Assembly (NCBI GenBank): GCA_031979385.1
Contig: DALZEF010000007.1
Coordinates: 1 to 64,000, forward strand
Direction: 5' to 3'
Source of the DNA: Timonella sp031979385
GTDB lineage: Bacteria > Actinomycetota > Actinomycetes > Actinomycetales > Cellulomonadaceae
DNA length: 64,000 nucleotides
Part shown: positions 1 through 7,776 of the stretch, in pieces
Layout of the letters: each line of letters opens with the position of its first letter
Position numbering within the stretch: the first letter of the stretch is position 1
Notes under the pieces: generated by a model
What the model was told of the DNA's origin: nothing
Seen by the model: the letters and a program-made list of their open reading frames with translations, nothing else
Databases searched by the model: none
Translations under genes and position numbers: made by a program

Positions 1-474
1 CACCGCCAGTCCCCACGACAGGATAGCGCCCAACAATGCGTCGGAGGCCTAAGTGACCATGTTGTGTCCCGAGGCATCGCCGGTTGAGAACGCAAAGCGC
101 ACGAACAACAGGTTGCCAACGATCTCGCTGTGCGCCTCAAGAAGCCGAGCATAGTTGCTCTGACCGCGCACGACCTGTTCCAACTCTGCGAAACGCGCAT
201 CGATCATTCGTGCAGCGGTATGTGCGGCTTCCGCGTTGTCTGCGGTGAGAAGCACAGACCGGGTCATACGTTCATCAACAATGGTGACTCGGATACCGTC
301 TTCCACGAGTCGAGACACGCGTGCCCCACGCCCCACCGACGGCCACAGCGGGGTCTCGTATGTGGCGAGGGGAACTTCGACGCTCTCGTCGAGATCGCCT
401 GTGATGCGGATGGGGCCAACCCAGCGGGTTGGGATGATGGTGGCAGACACCTCGTCAGCAGGGTGCTGGCTCAT
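1..474 (-). pseudogene. mvaA: HMG-CoA reductase, N-terminal part, with an in-frame stop
   Basis: This would make mevalonate from HMG-CoA with NAD(P)H, the first committed step of the mevalonate pathway. The 141-residue open part ends in FSTGDASGHNMVT, the DAMGxNM-type cofactor motif of HMG-CoA reductases. A TAG at 49-51 then interrupts it, but the same frame continues to the window edge as ASDALLGAILSWGLAV, which is normal reductase sequence. Only one residue is replaced; the family usually has Lys there, so a single base (AAG to TAG) explains it. The ATG at 474 has a strong GAGGAG ribosome site. It is the fifth gene of the mevalonate operon, 84 nt after the isomerase. It could be a real nonsense mutation, a sequencing error, or readthrough; the rest of the gene lies outside the window. 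Confidence 0.75.
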
Positions 475-558
475 AAGGTCTCCTCTTCTGGGCGGCGATA
501 TTCATCGGTGGTGACGGTCATGTGGCGCGAATCTGGCTGCATCAGCGAACGGACCCGC

Positions 559-1647
559 CTAGTTGTAGGTTCGGCGGGCAAAGGCCGCAGGGTCTATGCC
601 ACGAAGTTCACAGAATTCACGGACGCGTCCACGCAACAGCACGTCAATTCCGGTTGCTGCGGCGGGAGTGCGCGCGCCAAGCAGCGCAAGCAGTTGTCGC
701 GTCTGAGTGAGCCAGCGCTGTGTCTCGTTGACTGCAGTTTCTTCATCGCCGTCCACAGCGGCGACGAGGAAGGGGCCGGCCACGCCAACCGCACGAGCTC
801 CGAGCGCGAGCGCACGAATCACGTCGAGCGGTGAACGCACTCCTCCTGAGGCGAGTACCGCTGGGAAATCAGCCGGGGCGTCGAGCAGACAGTTCACTGC
901 GGACTGTCCGTAGTGGTGCATGTAGGTGTATCCCCCGCCGCTGCGTTCATCCTCGATACGCGCAAAACTCGTACCACCTGCACCACTCACATCAGCTATG
1001 CGCACGCCGAGATCTCGCAGTTGTCGCAGTACCCGACCGCTCAGGCCAAAGCCCACCTCTTTGATGATCACTGGTACTTCAGCCGCTTCAACGATGCGCT
1101 CGACATCGCGAAGCCAAGTAGAGAATCCCCGGGATCCTTCACGCATGATGGTTTCCTGTACTGCGTTCAGGTGAAGTTGCAGGGCGTTTGCTTCAAGCAG
1201 GTCGACGGCACGCGCGGCGTCATCGGGCGAACGTCCGGCACCCAGATTGGCAAAGACCAGACCATTCGGGTTTTCCTCCCGAATGACCCGGAAGCTCGGG
1301 GCTGTTTCCGGGGCGTCCAGGGCAATCGACAGCGAACCGGACGCGATGGGCATCCCGTTCTCTCGGGCGGCGATGGCGAGTGCGCGATTGGCGCGCTCCG
1401 CGTTGTCGGTGCCACCCGTCATTCCGTTGATGTAGATCGGTGCGGGCCAAACCCAGCCATCAACGTCGACATCGAGCGTCACCTCATCGATGTCGATGCC
1501 GTCGAGTGCGTGGTGCACCGGCTCCACGTAGTCGAAGTCATTACTCGCCGCTGGCCCACGGCGTTGTTCCAGCGCAAGTCGAATGTGGTCGTCTTTGCGA
1601 GCCACACTTTGGGCGACCCGGTCGTTGGTGTGCGGATCAGATGTCAA
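559..1647 (-). CDS. fni: Isopentenyl-diphosphate delta-isomerase, type 2 (FMN-dependent)
   Basis: Interconverts isopentenyl and dimethylallyl diphosphate using reduced FMN. The sequence shows the type 2 TIM-barrel motifs in order: PIYINGMTGG near the N-terminus, ASGSLSIALD, the QLHLNAVQE segment, VIIKEVGFGLSG, the glycine-rich VSGAGGTSFARIEDER, and LASGGVRSPLDVIRALALGA near the C-terminus. About 362 aa, normal for the family. I choose the TTG at 1647 because GAGGGAGG lies 5 nt before it; an in-frame ATG at 1674 would give nine more residues but lacks a ribosome site. The start overlaps the end of the phosphomevalonate kinase gene by about 11 nt, so translation is probably coupled. Its place in the operon agrees with mevalonate-pathway function. 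Confidence 0.93.
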   Translation of the reverse strand: MTSDPHTNDRVAQSVARKDDHIRLALEQRRGPAASNDFDYVEPVHHALDGIDIDEVTLDVDVDGWVWPAPIYINGMTGGTDNAERANRALAIAARENGMPIASGSLSIALDAPETAPSFRVIREENPNGLVFANLGAGRSPDDAARAVDLLEANALQLHLNAVQETIMREGSRGFSTWLRDVERIVEAAEVPVIIKEVGFGLSGRVLRQLRDLGVRIADVSGAGGTSFARIEDERSGGGYTYMHHYGQSAVNCLLDAPADFPAVLASGGVRSPLDVIRALALGARAVGVAGPFLVAAVDGDEETAVNETQRWLTQTRQLLALLGARTPAAATGIDVLLRGRVREFCELRGIDPAAFARRTYN

Positions 1648-2728
1648 AGATGCCTCCCTCGGCCGGATGAACATTCACGCGAAGCAGGCGGATGTCATGG
1701 TGTTCCCAAGTGCGTAGAAGCGCGTCCGAAGAGACTTCCGTCCCGGCGAGAACGATGCCGCAGTCACCGCCGCCAGCCCCAGATGGTTTCGCAGCGGCCC
1801 CGTTTTCCTCCGCGGAATCGCACAGAATACGCAGTTTCTTGGTTTCGATCTGTGTGCCCGATGAGGAGCCCAGCCTGCGGAGCATACGGCGTGCTCGACG
1901 AATAACCTCAAGCGCACGGTGTTCCTCATCCTCGGTGAACGCTGCCACCAAATCGTCCACACAGGACCGGCTCTCCTCAAGGAAGGCGCCGTAATGCCTG
2001 CCCTCGGTATCATCGTGAGGCCGCACCCCATCCACTAGGCGTTCGGTGGAGGCAGGTGACCCCGTCCACCCCACCAGCAGGCGGAGAGTAGATGGAGCTG
2101 GCAGGCGCGTAACACTGCATGGACTCCACACGTCGGATTCCAGTGTCGCTGCCACCCCGTGCTGGTCAAGATACCTCAACAGCGACGCCCTATTCGGCGC
2201 GGTATAGCGAATCCATCCACCGAAGGTGCATGCCGCGATGTCGCCGCCGGATGCAGACGGAGCGACCTGCACGGTTGCGAGCAAGGCAAGTTTGAAGCGC
2301 TCAACCCGAGTCAGTTCCAGACCGTAGAACTCATCGAGCGCAGCAACCGTTGCCACCACAACTGCGGCAGAGGAGCCAAGCCCGAACTTGCGCCCGTCCG
2401 CGTCGTCCAGTTCGCTTTCGATCAATAGATCAAAGTACCGAGGAGCAAGTCCACGCTGGGCACGGAGTCGTTCCACAATGGAAATCGCTGCGACCACGTA
2501 ATCGTATGGGTTGTGTTCGAGCATGATACCGACGCTGTCCTGATGACGGGTCCACACCAGCGGGAGTCCACCATATTCACGTGAGTAAACGTGTCCAGCT
2601 CCGGAACTCTCCGTGACCTGCACGGTGATGTAGCGGTCCACGGCTATCAGCACGGCCGGTTGGCCTGGGTCGACAACCGCATATTCTCCAGCGATGAACA
2701 GTTTGCCTGGGGCGCGTGTTGTGATCAA
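1637..2728 (-). CDS. mvaK2: Phosphomevalonate kinase (GHMP kinase)
   Basis: Phosphorylates 5-phosphomevalonate to the diphosphate with ATP. It is a GHMP kinase with the N-terminal substrate motif APGKLFIAGEYAVV, the ATP-binding motif KFGLGSSAAVVVATVAAL, and the C-terminal KPSGAGGGDCGIVL motif. Length is 363 aa, normal for bacterial phosphomevalonate kinases. The start is a TTG at 2728 whose last bases overlap the TGA of the decarboxylase gene (TTGA), which suggests translational coupling. The GEYAVV and KPSGAGGGD motifs separate it from mevalonate kinase and the decarboxylase in the same operon. Confidence 0.93.
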   Translation of the reverse strand: MITTRAPGKLFIAGEYAVVDPGQPAVLIAVDRYITVQVTESSGAGHVYSREYGGLPLVWTRHQDSVGIMLEHNPYDYVVAAISIVERLRAQRGLAPRYFDLLIESELDDADGRKFGLGSSAAVVVATVAALDEFYGLELTRVERFKLALLATVQVAPSASGGDIAACTFGGWIRYTAPNRASLLRYLDQHGVAATLESDVWSPCSVTRLPAPSTLRLLVGWTGSPASTERLVDGVRPHDDTEGRHYGAFLEESRSCVDDLVAAFTEDEEHRALEVIRRARRMLRRLGSSSGTQIETKKLRILCDSAEENGAAAKPSGAGGGDCGIVLAGTEVSSDALLRTWEHHDIRLLRVNVHPAEGGIFDI

Positions 2729-3711
2729 CGGCCGCTCTCCTGTGTACTCGTGCCCTGTCCTTCTATCCGTACCCCAAGCCCTGGTCCTGCGATACGCACT
2801 TCACCGAGCGATGCGAGCGCGTCCGACACAGCAGAGGCATCCTCCGGCTGGGTAAGCACGAATACGTGAGGGCCTGCATCTGCTGTTGCGTAGGCCTCCA
2901 AGCCGCCTTCGCGAAGTTCCTGCACAGCGTTGAACACTGCGATGCTCTCAGGGAGCAAGTACCGAATCGCAGGTTGCGCCGACTGTGTCACAGCGTGCAT
3001 CCGCAAAGCATTGCTCTCTGTGAGTTCGCCGATACGGGTGAAGTCCTGTGCGCGGCAAGCAGCCTGCATCTCCTCAAGATCGCGCGCAGTGGAGTCCACC
3101 CACGCGCTGTGGAAAGGGGACGTCAAAGCAGTGTGGCGCATCGCGTCACGGCTCGATACCTTCTTGCGGGGTGCATTGACTGCCACCGAGACAAGCCGCA
3201 TAGGTGGCGCTTCAACAGCCTCAGCAAACGAGGTCTCGTCATCAACGCCCGCATGCCATATGGCGAAACCGTCAATTACCGAGCGGGCTGCCGAACCAGA
3301 ACCCCGGCGCGCGAGACGGCTGAGTGCACGAGAATCAAGTTCCAGCCCGTATGCAGCCGATGCCGCTGCTGCGAGCGCGGCAAAACCGGCAGCCGACGAG
3401 GCCATGCCCGCCGCTGTCGGGGCCTCATTACGTGAACGCACAGTGGCGCGGGTTGTGCTTCCAGCCAGTTCTCGCACAAGATCAAGGAATCGGGTGACAC
3501 GTTCGGTTTCTACTTGGGATGCTGTAGTTCCACCCAGGATGAATGTGTCCGTCTCGTGAGCAGGAGTCAACTCAACCGTTGTTGTCGTAGGCAGAATATC
3601 GAGGGTCATCGAGAGACTACCGGTTTGCGGCAGCATAAGAACCTCATCACGCTTGCCCCAATACTTAATGAGTGCAATATTCGGGCGCGCATGTGCGGTG
3701 GCAATCGTCAT
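2725..3711 (-). CDS. mvaD: Diphosphomevalonate decarboxylase
   Basis: Converts mevalonate 5-diphosphate to isopentenyl diphosphate, with ATP consumption and loss of CO2. The N-terminus RPNIALIKYWGKRDE is the signature of this enzyme, followed by PQTGSLSMTLD, the P-loop-like AAGMASSAAGFAAL, and GSAARSVIDGFAIW. The ATG at 3711 is chosen because it directly precedes TIATAHARPNIALIKYWGK, the usual N-terminus; an ATG 60 nt upstream would lie inside the mevalonate kinase gene. ATG and the upstream TGA overlap as ATGA. About 328 aa, typical. Third enzyme of the pathway and second gene of the operon. Confidence 0.95.
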   Translation of the reverse strand: MTIATAHARPNIALIKYWGKRDEVLMLPQTGSLSMTLDILPTTTTVELTPAHETDTFILGGTTASQVETERVTRFLDLVRELAGSTTRATVRSRNEAPTAAGMASSAAGFAALAAAASAAYGLELDSRALSRLARRGSGSAARSVIDGFAIWHAGVDDETSFAEAVEAPPMRLVSVAVNAPRKKVSSRDAMRHTALTSPFHSAWVDSTARDLEEMQAACRAQDFTRIGELTESNALRMHAVTQSAQPAIRYLLPESIAVFNAVQELREGGLEAYATADAGPHVFVLTQPEDASAVSDALASLGEVRIAGPGLGVRIEGQGTSTQESGR

Positions 3712-4700
3712 GAACTGGATCCTAAAGTGTGTGGAACTGCGTAACGAGGCGAGCCAAGAACCGTGGTCCATACGTGCTCGGCTCCTGCCACCCGCAGGCT
3801 TTCCACGAGGCTCTCGGTGGCGTCCGGGTGTGGCGCCACCGCGACTATACAGCCACCGCAGCCACCGCCCGTGAGTTTGGCACCCGGCGAGCCACCCCGG
3901 TGTGCGGCCTCTACGAGAGCATCCAAGCGCGGCGTCGAGACCTCGAGCCGCCCGAGTAACTCGTGCGTGTGCCGTAAAGACTCGCCTATCTTATCGGCCT
4001 GCCCAGCCGCAAGAGCTGGGACTGCCAGTTCCGCGAGAACCGAGATCTCGTCGATAATCTGATCCACGGTACGCCGCTGTGTCTCGCGCAGTGCGCGAAC
4101 TCGACTCACCGCGTCGGTGCTGGAACGTCGGACACCGCTGTCCGCGACGACGAATGCAATCGGCTGCGCAGCTACAACGGCGCTCGTCGGTTCGGTCCTG
4201 CTAAAACGGATTGCGGTGTCGGCGACTACCGCTCGAGCATCGATCCCGCTCGGCGTGCCATGTGCAGCGCGTTCTGCCTGCTGTATGAGTTCATGCTGTT
4301 CGTCCGCGTCGAGTACGACACCTGCGAAGTCGGTCGCAGCGGATACCACCGCCGCCGCGAGTGCCGCGCTACTTCCAAGCCCGCGCGCGTCGGGAATCCT
4401 GCTCTCAATCGACGTGTTGAGGGCAGGCAGCCCGAGACGCGTGGTGACAGCCTCAATTGCAGCAAGCAGCGGGGCAAGGTTTGTCGGTGCGTTCTCGAGC
4501 GGACCCTGATAGAGCGAACTCGCGATGGTTGGTGTGGATGCTTGTGTCAGCGTTGCGGTGACGGAGAGTCCCGGCAATGGGATCGCGAGTGCCGGAGCGC
4601 CATAGACCACAGCGTGTTCTCCGACAAGTATCGCTTTGGCGTGGGCCTTGCCCGTGCCTGCAAGCCGGCTTGCATCGGAGAGAGGGAGAGTGAGCGACAT
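3708..4700 (-). CDS. mvk: Mevalonate kinase
   Basis: Phosphorylates mevalonate at the 5-hydroxyl. A GHMP kinase with KAILVGEHAVVYGAPALAIP at about residues 22-41, RGLGSSAALAAAVVSA near 110 and GAKLTGGGCGGCIVAVA near the C-terminus. It is 330 aa, a usual length. It is the first gene of the minus-strand operon that continues with mvaD, mvaK2, fni and HMG-CoA reductase, the order known from the Streptomyces mevalonate cluster. No clear ribosome site precedes the ATG, and I could not settle on a promoter in the roughly 470 bp upstream. Confidence 0.94.
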   Translation of the reverse strand: MSLTLPLSDASRLAGTGKAHAKAILVGEHAVVYGAPALAIPLPGLSVTATLTQASTPTIASSLYQGPLENAPTNLAPLLAAIEAVTTRLGLPALNTSIESRIPDARGLGSSAALAAAVVSAATDFAGVVLDADEQHELIQQAERAAHGTPSGIDARAVVADTAIRFSRTEPTSAVVAAQPIAFVVADSGVRRSSTDAVSRVRALRETQRRTVDQIIDEISVLAELAVPALAAGQADKIGESLRHTHELLGRLEVSTPRLDALVEAAHRGGSPGAKLTGGGCGGCIVAVAPHPDATESLVESLRVAGAEHVWTTVLGSPRYAVPHTLGSSS

Positions 4701-5173
4701 GAACTAGCGATTCTGCGACAGGGCGCATCGGGAACAATCGGCAGGTGACGTGGAGACATAACGTCTTGGCATTGCTTAATATTTCAGCACATCAGTACTG
4801 CGATACTACAACGTCATTTTCCACACCAGAGTTAGGTATACCTCAGCCGGTGCTGAACCGTAAAATAACCTGAATGTCAAGGTAGATTCACGTTCTTTAC
4901 AGGACCCGCCAAACGCGTCAACCTTCGGCGACCTCCGTCAGTTTCCTAACTTTCCTGCCATATTACAGAGACATAAACCCTGCTGAAAGACCTATCGTCT
5001 CAATATTAGGACAATTGTCTTGACATGAGGACAGTCAGGCAATGTAATCGAGACAGTTCTCCTTACTCACGTATAGGTGCACATTTCCCCCTTCTCGCGC
5101 CCAAGAATCCGCCTGGCTCGGCTACGTACATAGCTACCCTCGCCGAGCACACACCAACACAGAAGGGTCCATC
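4701..5173. other. Divergent intergenic region upstream of mvk and the YrdC gene
   Basis: No coding region seen. It must hold the promoter of the mevalonate operon and that of the YrdC-domain gene. Two perfect 10-bp palindromes stand out: AGGTATACCT at 4834-4843 and GACAATTGTC at 5010-5019. The second touches the -35 box of the rightward promoter, so it may be an operator. The hexamer AGGACA occurs twice in direct orientation, around 5008 and 5028. Confidence 0.5.
5020..5048 (+). promoter_or_regulatory. Sigma70-like promoter with overlapping palindrome
   Basis: TTGACA at 5020-5025 is a perfect -35 box and TGTAAT at 5043-5048 a good -10 box, with the ideal 17-bp spacer. The palindrome GACAATTGTC ends at 5019, adjacent to the -35 box, where a repressor could act. 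Transcription would start near 5055, leaving about 120 nt of leader before the YrdC gene. Confidence 0.6.
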
Positions 5174-5953
5174 ATGACAACCGAGCGCATCCATTGGGAC
5201 GGGCACCTGGTAACTGAGGCGGTGGAACTCCTACGGGCCGGAGGCAACATCGTTGTCAGCCCCACCAAGGTCGGATACATCATCCTGACCAGCGATAAGA
5301 AAAGTCTCGAACGTAAGTTCGCTGTGAAAAACCGCAACCGCAACAAACCGGGTGTCGTTCTTTGTGGTTCCCTTGAACAACTCACCGAGTTGGCTGAGCT
5401 CACCGACGAGGCACTGGAGTTTTACCGCACCCACTGCGAACAAGACATTCTCATGGGCTGTATCCTGCCCTGGAAAGATAGCGGACGAGCTTACATTCCC
5501 ACAAATGGCGCGGATGAACTCGTTATGGACGCCCGCGGAACGAGTTGCTTCGTTCTGCGCTTTGGCATTCCAAGTGAACAGATCGTGCAGGAGCTCTGGG
5601 AGAAAGACCGCACTGTCGTGTTCGCCAGTTCCGCCAACCCATCCGGGAAGGGAAACCGGGGCCTCGTGGCCGGTATCGGCACCGCGATAGAGTCTCAGGC
5701 TGACCTCATCATCGAGGGTGACGACTATGTCCGTTCGATCCAGCCTGACTCCACGGCAGACACCAGATACGAACAAGGGGTGATGGTCTCCTTCGTGGAC
5801 GACAGGGGCGAACTGGTCCCAGAGCAACACGGCGAACGCCTCATCTCACCGGCACCGACCCTCATCCGCGCCGGATTGTCCGTGGACCGCATCATGGTTA
5901 ACCTCGCCGAACAGTTTCCCAGTTGGGATTACCGCCACGGCCTCTACTACTAA
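5174..5953 (+). CDS. Sua5/YciO/YrdC-domain protein (divergent)
   Basis: The YrdC fold binds ATP, threonine and bicarbonate in threonylcarbamoyl-AMP synthases, which start tRNA t6A synthesis. The protein has the family outline: an N-terminal ELLRAGGNIVVSPTKVGY segment (in place of the usual GGVVAYPTDTVYG), KNRNRNKPGVVL where the family has KxRPxxKPL, and SSANPSGKGNRG near residue 160. About 259 aa, with no C-terminal Sua5 domain recognised. The first motif is clearly unlike housekeeping TsaC, so this may be a paralogue with another carbamoyl or acyl-adenylate role. It stands alone between the mevalonate operon and an ssrA-associated island and has its own promoter. Function is therefore only partly assigned. 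Confidence 0.75.
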   Translation: MTTERIHWDGHLVTEAVELLRAGGNIVVSPTKVGYIILTSDKKSLERKFAVKNRNRNKPGVVLCGSLEQLTELAELTDEALEFYRTHCEQDILMGCILPWKDSGRAYIPTNGADELVMDARGTSCFVLRFGIPSEQIVQELWEKDRTVVFASSANPSGKGNRGLVAGIGTAIESQADLIIEGDDYVRSIQPDSTADTRYEQGVMVSFVDDRGELVPEQHGERLISPAPTLIRAGLSVDRIMVNLAEQFPSWDYRHGLYY

Positions 5954-6002
5954 TCAACTTCCTCGGAGCGAGGAACGCCTGTGAAGCGTGAGCAAGCAGG
6001 TA

Positions 6003-6039
6003 CGACGAAAGGGACCCCATATCGGGATCCCTTTCGTCG
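6003..6039 (-). terminator. Hairpin terminator, probably the former ssrA terminator
   Basis: A stem of about 16 bp with one mismatch (left arm 6003-6018, right arm 6022-6039, core CGACGAAAGGGA). In the ancestral chromosome it would have lain just downstream of ssrA on the minus strand. A second hairpin in the same relative position lies at 15244-15271. Confidence 0.6.
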
Positions 6040-6162
6040 AGGAGAGCCAAGGATATCCCCTGACTCCTCCGGCCCACATCCACGCGGATGGGACCTTTGA
6101 AACTACACAAGATGCTTCTATCTGCGTAAACACAACTCCAAAAGGAGCAGGCTTACGCGATA

Positions 6163-6184
6163 AGTGGAGGCGCGGGGAATCGAA
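6163..6184. repeat. attL: Left attachment-site repeat (copy of the ssrA 3' end)
   Basis: 22 bp identical to 15447-15468. On the minus strand it is the 3' half of the tmRNA T-arm and the acceptor strand (core GCGCCTCCACT). Such duplications of an RNA gene 3' end are produced by tyrosine-recombinase integration. Confidence 0.8.
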
Positions 6185-6409
6185 AGTACTGATGCAAGTT
6201 GGTGCCAATCGAACCGGACGAGTGCTCTAACGTGCGCACATACTCCACTTCAGTTGCAGATCGCGAGTTTCGGATGCCTTTCAGTCGCGGAATTTTCCAT
6301 GTATTTTCCATGCATGAAAATCCCCAACATGAACTACCGCAGCACCACTACAACACCGCACATAATCTGCCTATCCCCACCACACTGCCAGTAGTTTGCT
6401 TTCTGCTCA

Positions 6410-7033
6410 CTAGTCTCGGGGAACCCCTACGTTGAAGATTGCACCGTGGCGCAGGTACCACGTCCACAGGAACACTCCCGCGACAGTAGCAGTTGCGGTG
6501 AGCGCCCATGAATCTAGTACACCTCCGTGATTTCCAATCCAACCAAGTCCAGGCAGTAGCACTTGAATTGGGGCGAAGATCGCTAATGAAGAAACCGTAA
6601 TCACCACGATCGCACCTAAAAGCAGGCCACCAGCGATGACAAAAATCAAGGTGACCACCGAGAGTGTGACGGTTGTGCGGGTCATCCACCCTACCGACAC
6701 TTCATAAGGCCGGATGATGACCCAAGGAACCACACACGAAATAAGCCAAACACACGTCATATTAAACAAAGCGAGTTGACGCACTGGTGTGGCGATGGAA
6801 CCTCGAAGCACTTCGGGCGAACGTGGGCTGAGTAGCAAGACCAAGGACAGTGCCAGAATCAAGGGGATAAGCACAGGCAACGAGACTGCATTTATCTGTC
6901 CTTTGTGCACAATATTCATCTCAAACTGGCCCACCCCTTGGCTCAAGGCAACTAGCCCAAGCGCAAGGAGCGGTAGGTATGGCGCGTATCCCGCTAATAG
7001 AATCATGCGGAGATTGAAACCAAGGTGCGTCAC
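6410..7033 (-). CDS. Multi-pass membrane protein, probable ABC transporter subunit
   Basis: A 207-aa hydrophobic protein with about six predicted membrane helices (for example PYLPLLALGLVAL, VSLPVLIPLILALSLVLLL, VVTLIFVIAGGLLLGAIVV). No family recognised by eye. Its GTG start overlaps the TGA of the upstream ATPase gene (GTGA), so it is translationally coupled to the transporter and is most likely a second membrane subunit or an immunity-type protein. Last gene of the unit 9457-6410. Confidence 0.7.
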   Translation of the reverse strand: MTHLGFNLRMILLAGYAPYLPLLALGLVALSQGVGQFEMNIVHKGQINAVSLPVLIPLILALSLVLLLSPRSPEVLRGSIATPVRQLALFNMTCVWLISCVVPWVIIRPYEVSVGWMTRTTVTLSVVTLIFVIAGGLLLGAIVVITVSSLAIFAPIQVLLPGLGWIGNHGGVLDSWALTATATVAGVFLWTWYLRHGAIFNVGVPRD

Positions 7034-7776
7034 GAACGTGCACTTTCGCCTAGGTGGCGGGTAAAGGCCTGTTCAACTGACTCTAGAGATACCTCTGTGC
7101 CACAGAACTCAGATAGCGTACCGGAGAAAAGAACTTCCCCGACATCTAGGAACACAACAGAGTCGGCCATGGCGACGACATCTTCAATCAAGTGTGTTGA
7201 GTACAGTATGCATGTTTCGGTTTTCTCCACCATGCTGGTGAGAAGAGATCTAAAGTGTGCCCGCTGTTCAGGGTCAAGTCCTACTGTCGGTTCATCGAGT
7301 ACTAGAACCGATGGTGAGTGAACAACGGCTGAGGCAAGGCCAAGCCTGCGTTTCATACCACCCGAGAGCGTCGAACACCTGTTGTTTCTTTGCTCCCATA
7401 GATCTACCTCGTTCAACACAGCTTCAGTGCGTACCGCTGTCTCTTCCTGCGACAGCCCTTTGGACCAAGCAACATACTTGAGGAAGTCGTGTACCCGATA
7501 GTATCCGTCCACATCAAAGTCTTGCGCTAGATAGCCTAGAGATGATGTGAGAGTCGCGAGTGTCCGCGGGGATAGTTCGTGTCCATTAATCGAGACGCTA
7601 CCGTGAGCAGTGTTCAACAGGCCCACAAGTAACTTGATGAGAGTGGTTTTTCCTGCCCCATTGCGTCCAAGAAGGCAGTGGACTCCTGGTCCAAGTTCAA
7701 TGCCAACCTCGTTGAGTATCTGCTTTTTTCTCCGCCAGAAACTGAGACTGGTGACGTTAATGTGTCCGAAAGTCAC
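7030..7776 (-). CDS. ABC transporter ATP-binding protein
   Basis: Provides ATP hydrolysis for the membrane proteins encoded on both sides. Walker A is LLGRNGAGKTTLIKLL, the signature is TLSGGMKRRLGLA, Walker B is SVLVLDEPTVGLDPEQ and the H-loop is ILYSTHLIEDV, all intact. This layout is typical of DRA/CcmA-like exporters of peptides or drugs. I choose the GTG at 7776, which overlaps the preceding TGA as GTGA, giving 248 aa. An ATG at 7806 lacks a ribosome site and would overlap the upstream gene by 34 nt. It lies in the ssrA island downstream of a small secreted protein gene. Confidence 0.9.
   Translation of the reverse strand: MTFGHINVTSLSFWRRKKQILNEVGIELGPGVHCLLGRNGAGKTTLIKLLVGLLNTAHGSVSINGHELSPRTLATLTSSLGYLAQDFDVDGYYRVHDFLKYVAWSKGLSQEETAVRTEAVLNEVDLWEQRNNRCSTLSGGMKRRLGLASAVVHSPSVLVLDEPTVGLDPEQRAHFRSLLTSMVEKTETCILYSTHLIEDVVAMADSVVFLDVGEVLFSGTLSEFCGTEVSLESVEQAFTRHLGESARS

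Larger units (their letters stand above)
5954..6409. other. Non-coding left flank of the island
   Basis: No convincing gene. It holds a strong hairpin at 6003-6039 and the left copy of the ssrA 3'-end repeat at 6163-6184. Sequence from the hairpin to GATGCTTCTA at 6111-6120 is collinear with 15244-15357, next to the intact ssrA gene. Confidence 0.55.

Noticed and set aside
913..1905. 330-aa plus-strand frame over the mevalonate operon
   Set aside because: Lies antisense to the isomerase and phosphomevalonate kinase, both with complete motifs.
4834..4843. AGGTATACCT as an iron-regulator (DtxR-type) box
   Set aside because: The palindrome is only 10 bp; the known box is a 19-bp sequence and the flanks do not fit.
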